DNA from: Psychrobium sp051201665
GTDB taxonomy: Bacteria > Pseudomonadota > Gammaproteobacteria > Enterobacterales > Psychrobiaceae
DNA length: 64,000 nt
Assembly: GCF_051201665.1 (NCBI RefSeq)
Contig: NZ_CP179210.1
Location: forward strand, 1,302,001-1,366,000
Direction: 5' to 3'
Shown: piece after piece, positions 26,916-36,905 of the stretch
Layout: the number at the start of each line of letters is the position of its first letter
How positions within the stretch are numbered: the first letter of the stretch is position 1
Made by a program: the position numbers and the translations under genes
Notes under the pieces: generated by a model
Databases searched by the model: none
What the model was told of the DNA's origin: nothing
Seen by the model: the letters and a program-made list of their open reading frames with translations, nothing else

Positions 26916-27875
26916 GTGAATATTTTAAAATCCATTAATGTTTTTGTTTTATTGTGTCTAATAACAGCATGCTCTGGTGATAGTACAAAACCAAAACCAA
27001 AACCAGATCCCATTAGTGCGTTTTTGCCTGAGGGGGCGCAAGAAATAGAGATTGTCGGAGATACATTATTTTATACCCATCACTATAAATTGTATAAATC
27101 ATCGCTTGATGGTCAGACCCAGCTTATAGACGATAAATACTCCAGTTCATTCGAAGAATTAGACTCAGCTATTTGGGGATTGGGCGAGATTTTAATTAGC
27201 GATTTAAGAGCTTATAAATCAGACAACTCAATAGTAGAACACCCTTTAAGTGTCAGTAACTTAAATGCTTTTAGCGACGGAAATCGAATTTTTGCCGTTA
27301 ACGAAAATCAGATTGTAGTCATTGATGAATCATTACAGTTTAACAACATTGATGTCTCCTCAGCGTTAAGTTTATTGGGTGACGACATCACAATAGATGC
27401 CGCATTTATTGATAATGAAAGCCCGCTCATTACATATCGCTCTAATGGAGATGAAGAGTACAATATGGCATTAATTCATGATGGCCAAGTGATTGATATT
27501 TCAAAAGGCCCTATATTGAAGAACAATTTCAGGACAGTAGAGAAAATCAATAATGAACAAATATTGGCGATTCTATTCCACAGTAAAATTGAACTCTTTG
27601 ATTACGAAACTGAATTGACGACTACATTAGAAGTAGGTTCAAAGGTAGGTGCAATGTTTAAAATCGGCGATGAACTCTATTACACTGTTGGTTCGTTCGC
27701 TATTTATCGGTTAGATACTAGAACATTGAGTTTCGAGAAAGTCGATATACCTGGAAAAGTAGGTTTTATCTATGATGTCGAGCATTACCAAAACGAAGTC
27801 TATGCTGGTACGTCACAAGGCGTATGGAAAATAGATATAGCTAACGATGTCTTTGAACAGATTATTGGATTTTGA
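26916..27875 (+). CDS. Lipoprotein with propeller-like repeats, unknown function
   Basis: 319 residues. Signal peptide with lipobox LITAC at about residue 19, then a lysine-proline tether (KPKPKPDP) and an all-strand body made of repeated short units such as GDTLFYTHHYKLYKSSLDG, GDELYYTVGSFAIYRLDT and NEVYAGTSQGVWKID, typical of a beta-propeller. The ribosome site is GGAGGGTG. No catalytic residues are evident. Lone gene between the toxin-antitoxin pairs and the IS cluster, probably accessory. Confidence 0.7.
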   Translation: MNILKSINVFVLLCLITACSGDSTKPKPKPDPISAFLPEGAQEIEIVGDTLFYTHHYKLYKSSLDGQTQLIDDKYSSSFEELDSAIWGLGEILISDLRAYKSDNSIVEHPLSVSNLNAFSDGNRIFAVNENQIVVIDESLQFNNIDVSSALSLLGDDITIDAAFIDNESPLITYRSNGDEEYNMALIHDGQVIDISKGPILKNNFRTVEKINNEQILAILFHSKIELFDYETELTTTLEVGSKVGAMFKIGDELYYTVGSFAIYRLDTRTLSFEKVDIPGKVGFIYDVEHYQNEVYAGTSQGVWKIDIANDVFEQIIGF

Positions 27876-28096
27876 TGAGTGTAGGTATTAAACGTGAGCA
27901 AGCGTCATTGCTTTAATTGCGGCGTTGTCCGAATTATATTACTCATCTAATCGATCTTATTTACGTAAACAACCTTGCTGAATAAATGTTTTTTGGGGTA
28001 GTTGATAATTAGTTCATAGCAATCTGACTCATTAAAAACTAACTGATATTGATTAGGTGATAGTTCGCTAAAGCTCGCTAATATACTAAATCAACT

Positions 28097-29128
28097 TCAA
28101 AGTGCAGTTTTTAATATTTGAAAATTATCATTGATCGTATCGTCAAGTGTATTGGCAATATCGGGTAATGTTGACTCAAAAAAATCGCTAATACGCCGTC
28201 GAAACTCTTTAGTACTTGAAAAATATTGGCTATTTCTCGCATTTTTGTTCATTACCTTCCATAGCCGTTCTATTGGGTTTAAATTAGGACTATAGGGTGG
28301 TAAATAATGTAACTTGATATTGAGCTTTTCGGCTTCATCAATCACTATCTGATTACGGTGATAACCAGCACCATCAAGAACCATATGAAGCATACCGCTC
28401 GTCTGATAATTGGCTCTGACTTCATTTAAAAAATCAACGATAGATTCACCGTTGACTGTCTTATTATATTGCCTTATCACTGCTTCCTCTAAGTGACCCA
28501 ATCGGATAGCTCCCACTACATTAATTCGTGTTCGACTTCCTGTGGTTTTAATGGGTTTATTTTCCCCTTTTTTAATCCAGCCTGCCGTGATTTTTGTCGC
28601 TTGTGTTGGATGAACAGCATCCATAAACAAGATTGGCTCATTAGGAGCCAGCGTTGATTTAAGCTGGTTATAATGTGCGATAAAAGCTGCTTGCTTTTCC
28701 TCATCAAAATTATGAGGAACGCCTTTGGGCTTTTTATAACTAAAGCCATGCTGATGTAACCATTTATTGAGACCAGGCACCGTGTATTTAATGTCGTACT
28801 CACTCTCAATATGATCAAGTATTTGATGGCTATGTAGGTAAGTTACTTCACACAGGTGTGCAATTAACTGTTGCGTTTGCTGATGATTAAGATAACTAGT
28901 AGAGCCGCCGCTGTTGATGGTTAATTTTTCACGACGAATGTAGTCATCAATATATCTAACAACTGACGTTTCGTGAATGCGTAACGCTTGAGCAATCATT
29001 GGCGAAGACCAGCCTTCGTCACGCAATAGAATAGCTTTAATTCGATCGCACTCACGCTTATCTCTCGCTTTTTTATGTCGAGATTCTAACGTTTCTTTTT
29101 GAATGTCGGTGAGAGCAATCTTTTTCAT
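28097..29128 (-). mobile_element. IS630-family transposase
   Basis: 343-residue transposase. N-terminal helix-turn-helix domains (MIAQALRIHETSVVRYIDDY) precede a DDE domain with MDAVHPTQ (first D), VLDGAGYHRN (second D) and the tail LPPYSPNLNPIERLWKVMNKNARN (E), diagnostic for IS630/Tc1-mariner. The frame is complete. I could not place terminal inverted repeats with certainty, so only the gene is marked. Confidence 0.93.
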
Positions 29129-29175
29129 GTGACTATCATGATCTCATTAGCTAAAAAATCAAGCACTTTCAATGA

Positions 29176-29535
29176 TCACGGGTATAAATAACTGTGATAA
29201 AACGGCGTAAAGCTGTAGCTGCCAATAATTTTAAAGCCCTTACTTAAAACAACAATCTCGCAACCTTCCTCGAACGGGCAACCCCAGTTTACGAGCAGCA
29301 TGAAGTAACTGGGCATTTCAAGTTGCTTTTCAATAACATAGCCAGATACCTTTACATTTAACCTTTTATCATTGAAGTACAGCGCCGATTTCAATGGCCT
29401 GTTTTCGTAGTCTCCCTCATGGGTTTCAATGCTGAAGTTATCAATGGCTATCACTGATGTTCCTTGGTTAAGCTTGTTGGTTATTGATGTTGAATGAAGT
29501 GAGTTACTTTTGAATTGAGCATAATAATTACACAA
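29176..29535 (-). CDS. Hypothetical protein
   Basis: 119 residues, not recognised. The sequence is strand-rich with a SVIAIDNFSIETHEGDYENRPL segment, two cysteines in NWGCPFEEGCEIVVL and an aromatic C-terminus (YSFTPFYHSYLYP). No signal peptide or membrane segment. It sits between the IS630 gene and a hairpin at 29539-29571, so it may be passenger DNA or a fragment; confidence that it is translated is moderate. Confidence 0.45.
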   Translation of the reverse strand: MCNYYAQFKSNSLHSTSITNKLNQGTSVIAIDNFSIETHEGDYENRPLKSALYFNDKRLNVKVSGYVIEKQLEMPSYFMLLVNWGCPFEEGCEIVVLSKGFKIIGSYSFTPFYHSYLYP

Positions 29536-29538
29536 AAG

Positions 29539-29571
29539 CTCAGTAATTAATGCAAATTACTGAGTTTTTTT
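29539..29571 (+). terminator. Hairpin with T-run, likely terminator
   Basis: CTCAGTAATT and AATTACTGAG are perfect 10-bp arms with a 6-nt loop, followed by TTTTTT on the plus strand. No intact plus-strand gene precedes it, so it may be left over from a displaced gene. Confidence 0.5.
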
Positions 29572-29666
29572 ACTGCAATCAAAAGGTGTTAAAAATGAAA
29601 GAGAAAATTGTGGATGTCCTTTTTTAGTTTAATAAGAAGCTACAACGTAAGGAGTTATTAACGTTT

Positions 29667-30554
29667 ATGGCGAAAAAAGAGCGCACCACGGTTGTTATGG
29701 AAGCGTGTTACTCATCAAACTATTGGGGGCGAGAAATAGCAAAGCTTGGGCATGAGGTAAAATTGATACCCGCACAACACGTGACTCCTTTTGTTCGAGG
29801 CAATAAAAATGATCATAATGATGCGATGGCCATTGTTCAAGCAAGCCATCGGCCTCACATCAGATTTGTGCCAATAAAGACTGAATACCAACAAGAGATT
29901 AATTCGCTGCACCGTATACGTGAACGGTTGATAAGAAATCGAACAGGCGTGATTAACCAAACTCGTGGTTTATTGAGTGAATTTGGTGTCATTGCTAACG
30001 CGGGAAAAGCCGAGTTATTTAAGCGGCTGTCTACGTTCATTGTTAACCCCCAATATAGCCAGCAACTCAGAGACATGATTAGTGAACTATATGCAGAGTA
30101 TTTTGAACTCACCAATCACATTGAAAAAATTGAGAAACGGTTAAAACAATTTGTCGCAGATTCACCTAATGGGAACATACTACTGAGTATTCCAGGCATT
30201 GGCTTTATTAACGCATCAGCCATCATGGCAACCATCGATAAAGGCCAAGCATTTAGCAACCCAAGGGAGTTTGCGGTGTGGTTAGGCTTAACTCCACAGC
30301 AATATGCCTCTGGAAATAAAAGTAGAATGGGCGGTATTACAAAGCGTGGCGACCGTTATCTACGAAAACAATTAGTACACGGAGCAAGGACTGTTGTCTG
30401 CCATGCCGGTAAAAAGACAGACCAATTAAATTTATGGGCTAATAAATTGCGAGAGAAGAAAAGCTTTAACAAAACCGTTGTCGCGATGGCGCACCGCCTC
30501 GCACGATTAATTTGGATATTGCTTCAGCGTCATATAGCCCAAGGTATGCACTAA
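29667..30554 (+). mobile_element. IS110/IS1111-family transposase, 5' truncated
   Basis: 295 residues of a DEDD transposase. In-frame family sequence (FNKKLQRKELLTF) continues upstream of this ATG to about 29628, where a TAG interrupts it, and the usual first 30-odd residues with the first catalytic aspartate are not found. What remains includes VVMEACYSS (E), NKNDHNDAMAI (D,D), the helix-hairpin SIPGIGFINASAIMA and the serine-containing YASGNKSRMGGITKRGDRYLRK. Probably inactive unless helped in trans. A 450-bp noncoding tail follows, the place where IS1111-group elements encode their guide RNA. Confidence 0.9.
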
Positions 30555-31004
30555 TCTTGGCAGGGAGTGTTTGAAATGAAGCTAGTTTTGTTACTTCGAT
30601 CTTGTTTAAATCCGGGTGGGACAAAGGCTAACAGCCTGTGTGGGTGTTGTGGATGGCAAAATTCGGGGTAACACCTTTTAAAGCACCAACCAAAGTCAGT
30701 TAATAAGTTAATGAACAAAGGTCTAACCTACCTAATTAAAGCCTGACTGAGGCAAGGATTTCAGAAATCCGAATGCGTGTTACGGTGATTAGGTACGAAA
30801 CTCATTAGAGGCCAGAGATAATTGAAATATCTCTAATCATAGAGCCTGAATATATGTCGGTACTGATTACGTTTAGACTAGATTTATTCAACGATTAACA
30901 GCTTAAAAGAAAACAAGATTGTGCCGCTAACGCGACACAAAAGTCAGGCTAATGCCTTGACAGTAAGGGAGCGTCCATATATGTCCCTTTCTACCCATTA
31001 ATTT
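30555..31004 (+). ncRNA. IS1111-type 3' noncoding tail, candidate bridge/seekRNA
   Basis: 450 bp without a gene, rich in hairpins: GGATTT-CAG-AAATCC at 30756-30770, AGAGATA/TATCTCT at 30814-30834, GTCAGGC/GCCTTGAC at 30943-30961, AAGGGA/TCCCTT at 30966-30990. For the IS1111 group it is known that the recombinase guide RNA is encoded downstream of the transposase gene. Exact RNA ends and guide loops cannot be set by eye. Confidence 0.45.
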
Positions 31005-32297
31005 GGGAGTGTTCATAATTCTGTGTCATTTCAGTAGAATATAATAAAACAGGAATGACACATGACTAACTCTTTTGATTTTGAGCAAGCATTAACAGAT
31101 TTGCAAGCTGGTAAAAGCCTCACTGGTAAAGATGGCATCTTAGGCCCTTTGATTAAGCAATTAACCGAAGCGGCCCTTAATGCCGAACTAGAGCACCACT
31201 TAGCCAACGATAATCAATCTAATAGAAAGAATGGCAGAACAAGTAAAAACATCAAACACCCGTCTGGTAATTTTGAACTCGACACTCCGCGAGACCGCAA
31301 TGGAACATTTGAACCTCAATTAGTGAAGAAAAATCAAACCTCACTATCAGATGAAATCGATCGCAAAATACTCTCGATGTTTAGCTTGGGAATGAGTTAT
31401 CGTGATATCAATGCACATGTAGAGGAGATGTACGGTATTAACGTGGCCACAGGAACGATTAGCGCAGTCACTGACAAGCTTATTCCTGAGCTTAAAGCAT
31501 GGCAACAAAGGCCATTAGATAGCCATTACCCAATTGTTTGGCTCGATGCTATTCATTATAAGGTCAAAGAAAACGGTCGCTACATCAGCAAAGCTGTCTA
31601 CACGTTATTAGCACTTAATATGCAGGGTAAAAAAGAGATATTAGGGTTGCATTTATCAGAAAACGAAGGGGCTAATTATTGGCTTTCAGTGCTGACCGAT
31701 CTTAATAATCGCGGTGTTAAAGATATTCTTATTGCCTGCGTAGATGGGCTAACCGGCTTTCCTGAAGCCATAGCAGCTATCTTTCCTGAGACAGAAACAC
31801 AGCTTTGTATCATTCATCAAATTCGAAACTCACTTAAGTACGTCGCGTCTAAAAATCAGAAAGCCTTTATGGCCGATTTAAAACCTGTCTATCGTGCACC
31901 CACAAAGGAAGCAGCTGAATTAGCACTCGATAAACTAGAAGAGAAGTGGGGCGAAAAATATCCGCTGGTTATTAATTCCTGGCGCAGGAAGTGGCACAAT
32001 CTATCTCACTATTTTAAGTACCCTGAGCACATCAGGAAGGTGATATATACCACGAACGCCGTTGAGGCGGTTCATCGTCAGTTTAGAAAGTTAACGAAGA
32101 CGAAAGGCGCATTCCCGAACGAAAATAGCTTGTTGAAGCTGTTGTATGCTGGCATATTGAATGCTTCTGAGAAATGGACGATGCCAATCCATAACTGGAG
32201 CTTGTGTGTTTCTCAGTTGGCGATATATTTTGAGGGACGTTTAGATAGCGTCATTGATATTTAGAAAATTAAGCCTGACACAGAATGTTGAACGCCC
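31005..32297 (+). mobile_element. IS256-family insertion sequence, complete
   Basis: 1,293 bp bounded by imperfect inverted repeats: left GGGAGTGTTCATAATTCTGT, right (reverse complement) GGGCGTTCAACATTCTGTGT. It contains one transposase gene. No matching 8-bp target duplication flanks it (ATTAATTT left, TCTTGTGT right), so neighbouring DNA was probably lost or rearranged after insertion. Confidence 0.85.
31062..32264 (+). CDS. IS256-family transposase
   Basis: 400-residue mutator-type DDE transposase, complete. The DDE motif is visible as VWLDAIHYKVKENG (D), ACVDGLTGFPEAI (D) and the C-terminal TTNAVEAVHRQFRKLTKTKGAFPNENSLLKL (E), with the usual CIIHQIRNSLKYV between the last two. ATG follows an AGGAATGACAC ribosome site inside the left inverted repeat region. 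Confidence 0.95.
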   Translation: MTNSFDFEQALTDLQAGKSLTGKDGILGPLIKQLTEAALNAELEHHLANDNQSNRKNGRTSKNIKHPSGNFELDTPRDRNGTFEPQLVKKNQTSLSDEIDRKILSMFSLGMSYRDINAHVEEMYGINVATGTISAVTDKLIPELKAWQQRPLDSHYPIVWLDAIHYKVKENGRYISKAVYTLLALNMQGKKEILGLHLSENEGANYWLSVLTDLNNRGVKDILIACVDGLTGFPEAIAAIFPETETQLCIIHQIRNSLKYVASKNQKAFMADLKPVYRAPTKEAAELALDKLEEKWGEKYPLVINSWRRKWHNLSHYFKYPEHIRKVIYTTNAVEAVHRQFRKLTKTKGAFPNENSLLKLLYAGILNASEKWTMPIHNWSLCVSQLAIYFEGRLDSVIDI

Positions 32298-32387
32298 TCT
32301 TGTGTTGGCGTTGGTTTGGCAACTCCTGATGGAACGTGTGATCCCTATCCACCAGAAGAACAAGATGTGGCTATTCCTGACTGTTAA
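32298..32387 (+). pseudogene. C-terminal remnant of an unknown cysteine-containing protein
   Basis: Directly after the IS256 right end an open frame reads SCVGVGLATPDGTCDPYPP then EEQDVAIPDC and stops at TAA 32385. The regular cysteines and acidic tail look like the end of a secreted protein whose body was lost when the IS entered. The rest of the gene is not in the window. Confidence 0.4.
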
Positions 32388-32511
32388 TATTATTTTAAAA
32401 AACTACTTTGACCTTTGTGCTGTATTGTTAAAGTTCCATATACCACCTTATTTGTGAATTAATATTATGTTATATAATCATCTCAATAAATTAAAGCTAA
32501 GTTTTATGTAA

Positions 32512-33951
32512 CTATTCAGCCTTATCTTCAATAAATACATCTGGAAGCTGATTTTTGAATAGCAATTCAAGGGCTAGGCTTGCAGATACATATTGTTTTC
32601 TGCAAGTCGATAAATAGCTTCTGATCAAACAGAACATCTCTGCGCCTTGCATACTTCTAAAGCATCCAGATATTTTTTGATGAACTTTTGTCATCCTAAT
32701 ATCATTCTCGCCTTGATTATTGGTAAATGGGACAGCAGTGCTCGTCAGAAAGCGTAAGACATCATCTTGATAATCTCTTAATCGCTCTAACAATGCTCTG
32801 GATTTTGTTCGTTTTAATCGCCCTCGCTGACCTTTTATTCGGCTGTTTTCATCTGGCGCTGGACATTCAATTTCACCTGCGGCTAGTATTTTTTGATATT
32901 GCGTTAAGTATTGCCGCTTAGTGTCTTCGTCTAAGTTGGGGTTATCAATTTGATGTTTATTCATGTCCTTCAGTAAGGTTTGCAACGCCTTCGCCCATTG
33001 CATGCCATCTTGCTCCCATGCTCTTTCTAACTCTCGGATATGATGAGCATTGCATAAGGCATGTTGGCACTTGGTATATTGATAATACGGTTTCCAATGG
33101 TCATGACACAGTACACCACTAAAGTGAGGAAGAATATCGGCGTCATCCATCGCTATTTTTCCTCTTTTTTCATGAGGATAAAAATACGTCCACCATGTCG
33201 TTGACGCGCCATGAAGCCATCGCCGTTTTCCGCCGATATTAATACCTGTTTCATCAACATGTAATGTTTGATGAGGGCTTTGTAATGCCGTTTTTATGAT
33301 ATCTTCTGCACCTGATGACTTGACCAGTGCAGCGGCTTGCTCATTAAAGTTAAACAAACTACCCGCACTGACGGGGAGACCGAGCTGGTCGGCAAAGTAT
33401 TCTTCAATACGATTATAAGGAAGTAATTGATATTGGGATAAGTAAACGGCATGCGCTTTCACACCAACGCCATACTGGATCGGACTGTTAACGCCTTCTG
33501 GAAATTCACCCACAAAACGCTTTCCTTGCGCATTTTCCAGAATTTGCGCTTGGTATTCTGTCACCACTTTACTGATGTCGATATCGACAACTTGCCGCTT
33601 TTGAAAACCCACCTCACGATAACGTCCTTGAGGTAACATGTCTCGGTCAACTAAAATGACTTCTATCTCATCGGGCGTTTCTGTTTGAGTCAGCGTTTTA
33701 CCCGTTCGGCCTTTTTGTCCACCCGCTAGCTTATCTGATTTAGCTTTGGTTTGTTTTTCTCGGTTAATATCTTTTGATGGCGGGATACTACTATTTTTAC
33801 TGTTAAGTCCCAATTTACTGGCAAGCATAACAACGATAACAAGAATAAGCTCGATAGACATCTTCAACGCAGGCGTGAGTGTCTTATCTTCTTGTAACTG
33901 AGCTTTAGTTTGCTCAACTATTTCAGTGATGTTGATGCTGTTTAAGTTCAT
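32512..33951 (-). mobile_element. IS66-family transposase (TnpC-type)
   Basis: 479-residue IS66 transposase. N-terminal leucine-rich helix and the SKNSSIPPSKD motif at about residues 51-61, a zinc-finger-like region reduced in cysteines, then the catalytic core with HVDETGINI (D), CHDHWKPYY (D), HHIRELERAWEQDG and TNNQGENDIRMTKVHQKISG (E). No tnpA or tnpB accompanies it, as in single-gene IS66 variants. A perfect 10-bp inverted repeat (AAGCTAGGGC, 33954-33985) lies just before the start. Confidence 0.93.
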
Positions 33952-33953
33952 TG

Positions 33954-33985
33954 AAGCTAGGGCGATTAAGTCATAGCCCTAGCTT
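33954..33985. repeat. Inverted repeat upstream of the IS66 transposase
   Basis: AAGCTAGGGC and GCCCTAGCTT, exact arms around a 12-bp loop, immediately before the transposase ATG. It may be a regulatory hairpin or lie near the element end. Confidence 0.6.
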
Positions 33986-34044
33986 GGCATACTGGCAGGA
34001 TCGGTCAATAGCTAAAAAGGATCCTTAGAAAATAATTTTCCCTA

Positions 34045-34935
34045 GTGAATAGTTACAGTTTTATATTGTTTTTCTTTCTCCCTATTCTCTGGAGACGAAA
34101 AAAACGTCGGCTTTCCGCGTATGAGCAATATTTAATTTCTGAAATTGCAACAACACAAAAAGTGCCCTCAAGTAAAGCTAAATCTATTTATTACAAAAGC
34201 CTTAAAAACTCCATAGGAATTCATTTTAATTTCGCCTACCTAATGAATTTACCAACAAAATTAATGCTGATGGAACTAAAAAATATCGACATAATAAATG
34301 AAGAAATATTAACAACCTTAGAGGCTACTAATCGTCCAATTATTATGGCTTCTATACATAGTGGTGATTTCAATTCAGGCTTTTTAAAGCTTGCAAGTAC
34401 CTCTAAAACCAAGCGAACTATTAATATAGTCAAGCTTTCTAAGCAATCTCCTAAAGAAGAACGAATGATAACAAGAATTAAAGAGTTTTGTAGTAATATC
34501 AATATTCTAAGGTTCAATAATGAGATTGCTAAGATCTGTTTTTTCCAACTACGCAAGAACAACATTGTAGCGATAATGAATGACGTAGAAGTTAGGGTCA
34601 ATAAACGAGTACCTGTCGATTTTATGGGGCGAAAATGCCACTTTCAATGTGGAATTGCACAGTTAGCTATTCCAGCCAAGGCCATGACTCTTCCAGTGAT
34701 AAATTATAAAGACAGTCAAGGCAATAATGTTATAAAAATTGAACAACCACTTGATAGTCAACTACAAGAAAATGAAAACACACAGGCGGCTATCCAAAGG
34801 CTCACACAGGCGATAGCTAGTCACATGGAATCATGGATTACGGACCATCCAGAACAATTTCATTGCTGGGAATTTATGACTAAAACGCTAAACGCGAAAG
34901 AGAACGATAAGGTAAATTGGCATGTGCAATATTAA
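34045..34935 (+). CDS. LpxL/HtrB-like acyltransferase
   Basis: 296 residues resembling lipid A late acyltransferases. N-terminal hydrophobic segment FILFFFLPILW as membrane anchor, then IIMASIHSGDFNSGF near residue 110, which occupies the place of the catalytic H-x4-D/E motif but has Asn where the acid is expected, and NNIVAIMNDVEVRVNKRVPVDFMGRK matching the substrate-binding block. The C-terminal WITDHPEQFHCWEF is typical of the family. Starts at GTG 34045 with a weak ribosome site. Ends overlapping the S9 peptidase by 14 bases. The acyl acceptor is unknown; it may not be lipid A. Confidence 0.75.
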   Translation: MNSYSFILFFFLPILWRRKKRRLSAYEQYLISEIATTQKVPSSKAKSIYYKSLKNSIGIHFNFAYLMNLPTKLMLMELKNIDIINEEILTTLEATNRPIIMASIHSGDFNSGFLKLASTSKTKRTINIVKLSKQSPKEERMITRIKEFCSNINILRFNNEIAKICFFQLRKNNIVAIMNDVEVRVNKRVPVDFMGRKCHFQCGIAQLAIPAKAMTLPVINYKDSQGNNVIKIEQPLDSQLQENENTQAAIQRLTQAIASHMESWITDHPEQFHCWEFMTKTLNAKENDKVNWHVQY

Positions 34936-36880
34936 ACTAAGAGACCTAATGTTTGGGTTGGTGAGCATATTTTTGCTCGCCTCCTGTAGCTCAACTCCCC
35001 CGCTAGAGCCTAAAATAGGTAGCGAAGTTAATCACAAAATTTTTTCAGCACGCGATATCGTGATCAATCAGCATTTTATTAAAAGGTATCGAATAAGCCC
35101 AAACGGGAAGAAGCTTGCTTGGTTTGATTATGTAGATGGTCGCCGCATGTTATTTATTAAAAAGTTGGCCGATAATAGCATTCGCACTATTAATTTTCCT
35201 TACTTTCCGAAACGTTATTTTTGGGTTGATGAGGGAAGATTTATGGCTATACCTGGAAGAAGCGATGCTGACGGTAGTGTGAGGCTTATGGTTATTGACA
35301 CCTTAATTCCGAAGTTTCGTCCTAAATTTATTCTAGATAAATCATTAGGAAACTTGATAGTTCACAGGCAAACATTATCGCCTGAAGTTGGTTTGTTACT
35401 TAAACTTACGTTACCTGGAGGGGGGATTGAGTTTTATTCTCTAAGAGTTAAACAAAATGAAGTAACAACGTCGAAAATTAATACCAGCAGTTTATCCGTC
35501 AGTGATATTATTTTGGATAATCGTAAAGTCATCGCCAGAATAAAAACAACTAATCGAAAACGTATTATCGAAAGGTATTCAACAAAACATAATCAATTCA
35601 TGCTTATATCTGAGTGTCATGATTCTGAAGCGACTCTTAGTTTATTGAGTGTCGACAACGATAATTATTTAAATTACACCTCAAACTGTGAAACAGACAC
35701 GGTTCAATTAGTTCGCGCTAAAAGTGATAAAAACAAAATAGTTTTGTGTGATCAAAGCGCCCGTTGCAAACTTGATCTTGAACAAGTGATTGTCCATCCC
35801 AAAACTGGGATCCCGCAATTTGGTTTAAGTCATAGCAATACAACACAACTCGTTAATTTCTCAACGGTAAACTACAACGATTATTCCTTTATTAAGAACC
35901 TTACTGGGAAAATGACAATAACAAGTGTCGACCAAAATTTTAATAAGCTTCAATTTGGAGAGTCCTCATACCTTGGTTTCGGAAATTATTTAGCCAACTT
36001 GGAAACGCAGTCCATTCAAACATTACATCCCGCTCATTTGGCAAAGCATAAAACATATTTTAAGCGTGCTGAGTTTGTTGACATAAAACTAGCAGAAAGT
36101 GAACACTTATATGGCTATTATTATCCACCTCAAGTGAGGCTGGAAAATAAAAAACCAGCAGTAATTTTAATTCATGGCGGACCAGAATCCAGAAGCTACG
36201 CAGATTTTGACTCACAAGCGTTGTTTTTGTCTAATCGAGGTTATAGTGTTTTTTCCTTGAACTATCGTGGCTCTGTCGGCTTTGGAAAAGACTATAAACG
36301 TAAGGCTTATGAGAATATCGGCATCATGTTAAGTGATATTAATCGTGCCGCCGACTGGTTAATTACTAACAAAGATATTAACCGAGAGTCTATCGCATTA
36401 TTGGGTGGAAGCTATGGGGGCTACTTAGCGTTATTAGCCAGTCAATCTGAGCGATTCCAATGCATAGTGTCAATTAATGGAGTCTATGATTTGAAAGATA
36501 TTACGGTGGTCAATTCAAAGGCGGCGAATAATGTGTTGTCTCGCTATTACGGAAGTATGACGAACATTAAAAATGGAAAATTTGACGATTTTTCACCCAT
36601 TAAATTTAATGACTATAAAGATAATAGCTACCTACTTATTCAAGGAAAATATGATAAAAAAATTCCCTTTGAATCTGCCATTAGGTTTTACGAATTAGTT
36701 AAAGATACTAACGATGTTAACTACACCCTTTTAAATGATGGACACAATATAAAAAAATGGTACAACACCCTTACCACTTATCGTGATATTGAAACACATT
36801 TAAGTCATTGTATTGGCGGCATTGACGCGGGTTTTGACTACTATTTATTAGCAAAACCGTTTTACGAACTAATAGAGTAA
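34922..36880 (+). CDS. S9-family serine peptidase lipoprotein
   Basis: 652 residues: lipoprotein signal with lipobox LLASC at residue 22, a propeller-like N-terminal domain (residues 40-390) and a C-terminal alpha/beta-hydrolase domain. Catalytic triad candidates: Ser in GGSYGGYLALLA near residue 499, Asp in QGKYDKKIPFESA, His in LNDGHNIKKW. HGGPESRSYADFD is the usual oxyanion segment. Prolyl-oligopeptidase-type enzymes cleave short peptides; some relatives act as isopeptidases on lasso peptides. Translationally coupled to the acyltransferase. Confidence 0.88.
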   Translation: MCNIKLRDLMFGLVSIFLLASCSSTPPLEPKIGSEVNHKIFSARDIVINQHFIKRYRISPNGKKLAWFDYVDGRRMLFIKKLADNSIRTINFPYFPKRYFWVDEGRFMAIPGRSDADGSVRLMVIDTLIPKFRPKFILDKSLGNLIVHRQTLSPEVGLLLKLTLPGGGIEFYSLRVKQNEVTTSKINTSSLSVSDIILDNRKVIARIKTTNRKRIIERYSTKHNQFMLISECHDSEATLSLLSVDNDNYLNYTSNCETDTVQLVRAKSDKNKIVLCDQSARCKLDLEQVIVHPKTGIPQFGLSHSNTTQLVNFSTVNYNDYSFIKNLTGKMTITSVDQNFNKLQFGESSYLGFGNYLANLETQSIQTLHPAHLAKHKTYFKRAEFVDIKLAESEHLYGYYYPPQVRLENKKPAVILIHGGPESRSYADFDSQALFLSNRGYSVFSLNYRGSVGFGKDYKRKAYENIGIMLSDINRAADWLITNKDINRESIALLGGSYGGYLALLASQSERFQCIVSINGVYDLKDITVVNSKAANNVLSRYYGSMTNIKNGKFDDFSPIKFNDYKDNSYLLIQGKYDKKIPFESAIRFYELVKDTNDVNYTLLNDGHNIKKWYNTLTTYRDIETHLSHCIGGIDAGFDYYLLAKPFYELIE

Positions 36881-36905
36881 CCGTGCTTACTAATAAGGAA
36901 CTATT

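Noticed and set aside
24469..29571. Integron-like cassette array suggested by toxin-antitoxin genes and orphan genes
   Set aside because: No integrase, no regular attC-type sites, and genes lie in both orientations.
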